Below, one piece after another: positions 26,401 through 32,400 of a stretch of DNA of 64,000 nt. Every line of letters starts with the position of its first letter. Positions within the stretch are counted from its first letter, which is position 1. The notes beneath the pieces are model-generated. The model did no database searches, had not been told where the DNA came from, and was given only the letters and a program-made list of their open reading frames with translations. The position numbers and the translations under genes were made by a program. The DNA comes from Branchiostoma floridae (lineage: Eukaryota; Chordata; Leptocardii; Amphioxiformes; Branchiostomatidae): assembly GCF_000003815.2 (NCBI RefSeq), contig NC_049979.1, positions 11,263,381 to 11,327,380 on the forward strand, written 5' to 3'.

Positions 26401-29400
26401 GAAATGAAGCCCTTGTGACACATTTGCGTTTACCCTGAAGTGCTACTTCTGACTTCCAGGAGGAGCCGTTTGTGTTCAAGAGAATCACTCCTATCGGCGT
26501 GAAGTGGGAGGGTTTCGCCATGGACATGCTGACGGAGCTGTCCAAGCTCCTCGGGTTTAAGTACAAGGTGTATGAAGTACAGGACAAGAAGTACGGCAGC
26601 CCTCAGGAGGACGGCACGTGGAGCGGCATGATCGGTGACGTCATGCAGGGGGTACGTGCCGAGCCTCTTCTATCATTCCTTACACATCGCTTTGATATTC
26701 TATGACAGCCGAGGACAGACTGGGGTCAACTATGTAAAAATGTATGCGACTCTTTTACCTTAGTGCCTTGTGACTGGCATCAAACTGCTCAGATTAAAAT
26801 TGCACTCCGACCGAAAATCTTGTTATCAAACGCTGTTAACTCTGGAAGGGGGCCTCATATGTATATGACCTGGCAGTGAGATATTATGTTATGAAACAGT
26901 CCGATTTACACCGGTGTCTGCAGGCGGTATCTCTGGCGGGGCTACTAAGCAAAAAATTTCCCGGATAATTTGTCCCGGGTTGATTTTAACTGCGAGTTAA
27001 GAGAATCCTGGGGCCCGATCGTGCCCCCAAAATAGTACGGTAGTTATTCACGGGGTTACGCCCGGGAGAGTAGGAAAACAGCCCGTAAACTACCTGGTGG
27101 GCGCTTTTTCCAAATTCAAATGGGACCGAAACACAACACAGGCTAGTGTCAACTTTATTCTCTATGACTTTCAGGACGCGGATTTTGCCCTGAGCGCCAT
27201 CACCATCACCCCTCAGCGGGAGAGAGTGGTAGACTTCACCAAGAGATACATGGACTTTGCGGTGGGCATTCTGCTGAGAAAACCTGTCAAGAAAACAGAC
27301 CTCTTCGTCTTCCTGGACCCCTTCCACGTGAACGTAAGTAGGCCCCCTATTCCACCAGGCGGCGAACTCGCTGCGATCTAAATTTGATTTGTGCAAATTC
27401 TTGGCTTCATTATTGAAATATCATGCAAACTGTAAACGTATGACTGAAAAGACAACAAAACGCACAAAGCGCAAAAGAAGATCCCTCGTTCGTAGCGGCG
27501 TCATCGCCCTAGTGGAATTCAGGTCTTGTACTTGATGAGTGAACTAGTGTGTCATGGAACTATTCCTAGTAGGACATTGTGTCCTTGGGAAGGACTTTAC
27601 ACGACTTGTCTCACTCCACTCAGGTGTAAATGGGTTCCTGACTTCGATTGGGGAGGTAAAAATCTGCATATGGTGTAAGGAGAGGGATGGGCTGCAGCTT
27701 CCAATACTGTGCACAAAACACAGTGATTGACCCAACAACCCTCTGCCACTACGGCCTCAAACTATGGGATCTTTAACCTTTAGAACAGTTGTACCAATAA
27801 TACCCAGGGAACAGGACACAATGTCCTTATTAAGGTTAAATTGGCATTACTGTTCCGTCGAATGATCGTATCCATACAATAGAAGACTATATGAAGATGG
27901 CACGCTCGCCGTGCTTTGCCGACAGCTAAAATGATGAATGAGCGTACCGGGTCTATACGGAACCCGCAATATGTTTAGAAATGTCTTGTCGACGGCTTGT
28001 CATTTGCTATAGCATGAATGTTGCTTCATTTTCTTTTCTTGTGCTCATAATTACTCGTATCCTTCAGTGCCTATTCTGAGACGGGCGCCAGTTGCAAGGG
28101 TCCATCCGTTATGTATCTAATTATTACTGACGAACGGAGTTATAGATTCATCTAACTTACTTCAGTGTGAATTATGATGACAACTTGTACTACAATGAAT
28201 TAATCGATGTAGATTTACGTCCTATCTCAATGGTACTATGAATCATCAGAAAATCAATGAGCGAGCCCTTGTTCATTTGTAACACTCGGGATACTTTATC
28301 TAGGCCTATGCAAAAGTGAGAAAGGCCACTGCTACTACATTTTCTTCTTTGTTCGGTTTGGAGGAAAATCATTCACTAAAAAGTGGCCATATGCATCATT
28401 TTAGAAAGCCAGTTTTGAGACGGGCGCCAGATAACAGATAAAGGTAGTCCCATAACGTTTTTGAGGCATTAGGGCAGTGGGTTGTTATCAACGGGGTCTG
28501 GGGCACAATATTGGAAGGCTGGAGCTTATCCCTCTCCTTAGACAGCCTTTCAACACCACCCCAAACAAAGACAGGCACCCATTTTTATACCTGGATGGAA
28601 TAAGGAAGGTGGTGTAAATTGCTTTCCCAGGGACACTACGTCAAGCCAGGAATCAAACCCCTGACCTCTCGATCTCGTGTCCTCTCACCCAGCCAGTTTT
28701 ATAACTAGCTGCAGGACGTTGTAATTGTGCAAACGTCACGACTTTCTCGTGGCCTCTTCCGTGACTGAACATCCGTAACGACGCGGCGTAATGTCTTTAA
28801 GTAACCACAGTGGCGTGGTCTGTCAGGAGTCACGAAGGAAGCGAGTGGACGGCTGCGTCATGAAATCACCAATTACTGGACTCGTGCGTGCACAGTGGAT
28901 GGAACTGAATGAAATACAAAATGTACATGTTAATATCGTCTGGATAGCATTCATATTGTTTCACCACTTTATAACTGTATACATAGTTCCTAATAATCTA
29001 GAAGGTCATGAGTTCTCCTGCATTGTATACTTTAGCCTATGCAAGTAAATAAATCTTAAACTTGATCCATGGACTTCAGGGGCCAGGGTAGCCACCTGTC
29101 AGCAGCACAACACAGGTTGTAACATAGCAGCGGTGCCCCGTACGTGCAGGAGGGTTGACAGGCAAGGTTGGGAAAAGACTAGGATCCTGAAAGCACACAA
29201 ATTCTACATACATACGTAAAACGTGTATACGCATGTTGTATTGACAGAGCATAATTAAGTATGGTCTAAGAGTAAAATATTGAACAAAGACGGTTAGTTA
29301 GTTATCACTCCATTGGTCGAGCTTGTCTCATGCATTGATGTTTCTGACTGATATGTTCCTGAAGAAGATAAGCTGTTCTAGCGGTCCTGGGCTGACACTG

Positions 29401-32400
29401 AGCAAATTCGCTACTGTTGAATATCAGGGACAGAGCTAACGCCGGTCCCACCCGTGTCGCCCGTTGCTGCAGGTGTGGCTGTGCACCATCGCGGCGTTCA
29501 TCCTGGTCAGCGCGGTCTTGTTTCTGCTGCACAGAATCGGCACCAGGAAGACGAGCGACGACCCGAGCGACGGGCCCGACTTTAACCTGAGGAACACCAT
29601 GTGGTTCGTGTACGGGTCCTTCGTGCAGCAAGGTAGTAGGGGACGGCATGGTTTTCACACATTTCACTCACTCTTACCTTACATTTGACCACGTTTTCGG
29701 TAGCGTTTGTTTGTGGCTTCTTGGTTTAGCGGCATATGATATTACAAGAAGCTTTTCCTACATCCTTGTCATGTTTGTTGTCTTGGTAGATGTTGGTAAA
29801 ACAAAGGACAAGTTCGACTATGTTTCTCCTAACGGATTTCTGTGGTGTTGCAGCATAATCTAAGTATATGTATCTCATCTATGGCATACTATAATCATGA
29901 TTTTGGGATAGTACATGCAGCTTTCTTGGAACTGCTGAGGTCTTTTTTGCCGGAGATTCAAGCGTGAAATCACTCAAAATATCGTTCTTTAACAGGTGGA
30001 GACCTGACGATCGGACGCATGCCCACTCGGATCCTGACCGGTGTATGGTGGCTCTTCACCCTCATTATCATATCATCCTACACGGCCAACCTGGCAGCTT
30101 TCCTTACCGTGACCCGGATGGACTCGCCCATCCGATCCTTCGATGACCTCGCCTCACAGACTGAAATACCGTAAGGCTCGACATTTACTACATCTTAGGC
30201 CATGTTGATAATTACCTCCATGAAATGTCATGGAATGGAGGTTATATTTTCTGTTATGTGTCTCTGTCTGTGTAGATGATTACTCAAGAACGGCTGGATG
30301 GATTGGTTTCATACTTGTTGTGTTGGTGGGGTGTGATGAAAGCTCGAATCGAGCCGGGAGCCGGGAGCCGTATCTGTCGTTATAATCGATGTAATAATAT
30401 CAGAAATCACCCCTATATTTGAGATATATTGGTACAGGCATCGTGCTTTATGTGTTTGTTAATGGGCTTAGCTCAAAGCAGATGGTGAGGTGACAGCTGT
30501 TTGGGGAACCCCAAGTTTTTTTTAATATGATAATTAGTTTTATTTATGTCTGCTCAGTATATCATGGAGATGTGAAGCGTAAGTATAATTGTAAGAAGTT
30601 GAGGTACATTTAACGATAATGCTTAACAGGTATGGATGTCTCACATATTGTACTGCTGATTTGAGTGACATGGTGATTAAACTGCCATTAGGTCCTCTCA
30701 TCTGGGTTGGGTGTCAGAAGTTTTATGGGCGATACAGATGTTCTGATTTTGTTACGATAAGGGACAGTTGCTAGTTGTCTCTTTCGCAGCCAATGGTACT
30801 TGTTTTTTAGCAGACGGGGTTGGCGCCAAGTATTCATCTTACAGTTGGTGTAGGGCTGTCAGAGGAAAGTGTGCATCTCGTTTTTGTACCGTGTGAACAG
30901 CTGATGTTATGACATATTGGTGGAAAATCAAATCACCATCTGACTAAAGTTGGCCACATCCCTTCTTCTTTCTGAGTTTCCCAACTTCCTCCCACCACAC
31001 AGCTCTGGGGCACATAGTCGAACCTCAATAATGCTGACAACCTTAGACATTTTTTAAAATTCGTGAACACCACGCTACCATATGCCGTCGACCTCTTAAA
31101 CGCATATTACACAATTAAGTGTCACATTTTGATAATTACTAATCAGATGGACATCCTCTGTGTCATTAAATAAATACACCACTACTTTCCCATAACATTT
31201 ATATTATATAACCATTACTCTCAAATACAACCGACTATAAACATACATACCATCCACAAAAAAGCAATAAATATTTCATGGAGGTATGAGGTCCCCGAAC
31301 TCTAGTTTTTATATGGATGACATCCTCTGCACCCCAGCAAATTATTTGGTATAAAAGCTGCCGCTCTCGCACGTTTCGCCTCCCTGTCTCTTCTCATGAT
31401 GGCCACTGCTCCGATTATCTCATACTACTTGTCTCTCCATTGAGAGCCTTTCAACGTCTCTAAATGATTCTGTAGAAACAGCTTCTTTTCTCGCACTGAC
31501 AAACCATGAAAATCTGTCGATGATAACTGTTTCCCTCATCTATACAGTCTCCAAGCCCCCCCAAACTAATGTTCACTGCTATTTCATTGCATTATGATTT
31601 CTACCATCTATAACCTTAGTTCATTGCCTAGAAGCGGTCAAATGGCATTGCTTTGAACAAACTCCTTACAAACACACACCAACTGATTACAATACCACTG
31701 TTTTCATGGAGTGACGAAGGAACGGTGAATACAATATGTTGCAGGTACGGGACGGTTACAGACACCAGCATCGCCCAGTTTCTGGCTTCCTCCGATGTTG
31801 AGACGTACCAGCGCCTTTGGTCCTTCATGAAGAGTGAGAACAACTCTGCGGCGCTCGTCAGGACGGCGCAGGAAGGGTTCCAGCGGGTCAGGAAAGGTCA
31901 GACCACACGAGCGTTACAGACATAAACTGATTCAACTGCATTACAATAGGAGAACGCAAGGTTTATATTGGGCCGGGCGGCAGGATAAGGCTATCCAAAA
32001 TTTGGCGGGAATACCATAAAGCCCTCCTCCACCCTCCGGTGTTGCCACGTTGGTGTGTAAGTACATCAGCAGGGGGGTAGTCCACAGGTGTAATATAGAC
32101 TTAGGACACGTACACTGGAAATATGATTCTGTGGTAGCTTCATCGGGAGTAAAAAGGGTATAGTTATAATTTTATGTTCTGCATGATATTACTGTGACTA
32201 ACGTTATAAGTGAAGGGTAACACGTACAGATTCAATATAACGTTAGGACGCAGTGACGCCGCAAACGTGCCGCAGTCCAGTAAGTGCCAGCGCGAGTCTC
32301 CAGGTATCAGCCTGGCTGGTGAATTGTTTATATCAGTTGTAATGAAAATAATACACTAGTGTAGACATTACTTAACTCTTGACTTTCATGTATATGGTAA

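Larger units (their letters stand above)
27334..29472 (+). other. Intron 12, with an inverted SINE pair
   Basis: 2.1 kb. It carries two copies of one SINE family in opposite orientation (27555-27775 and 28420-28705). The 16-base string ttctgagacgggcgcc or close to it occurs at 28076 and 28413. The rest shows no feature. Confidence 0.7.
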
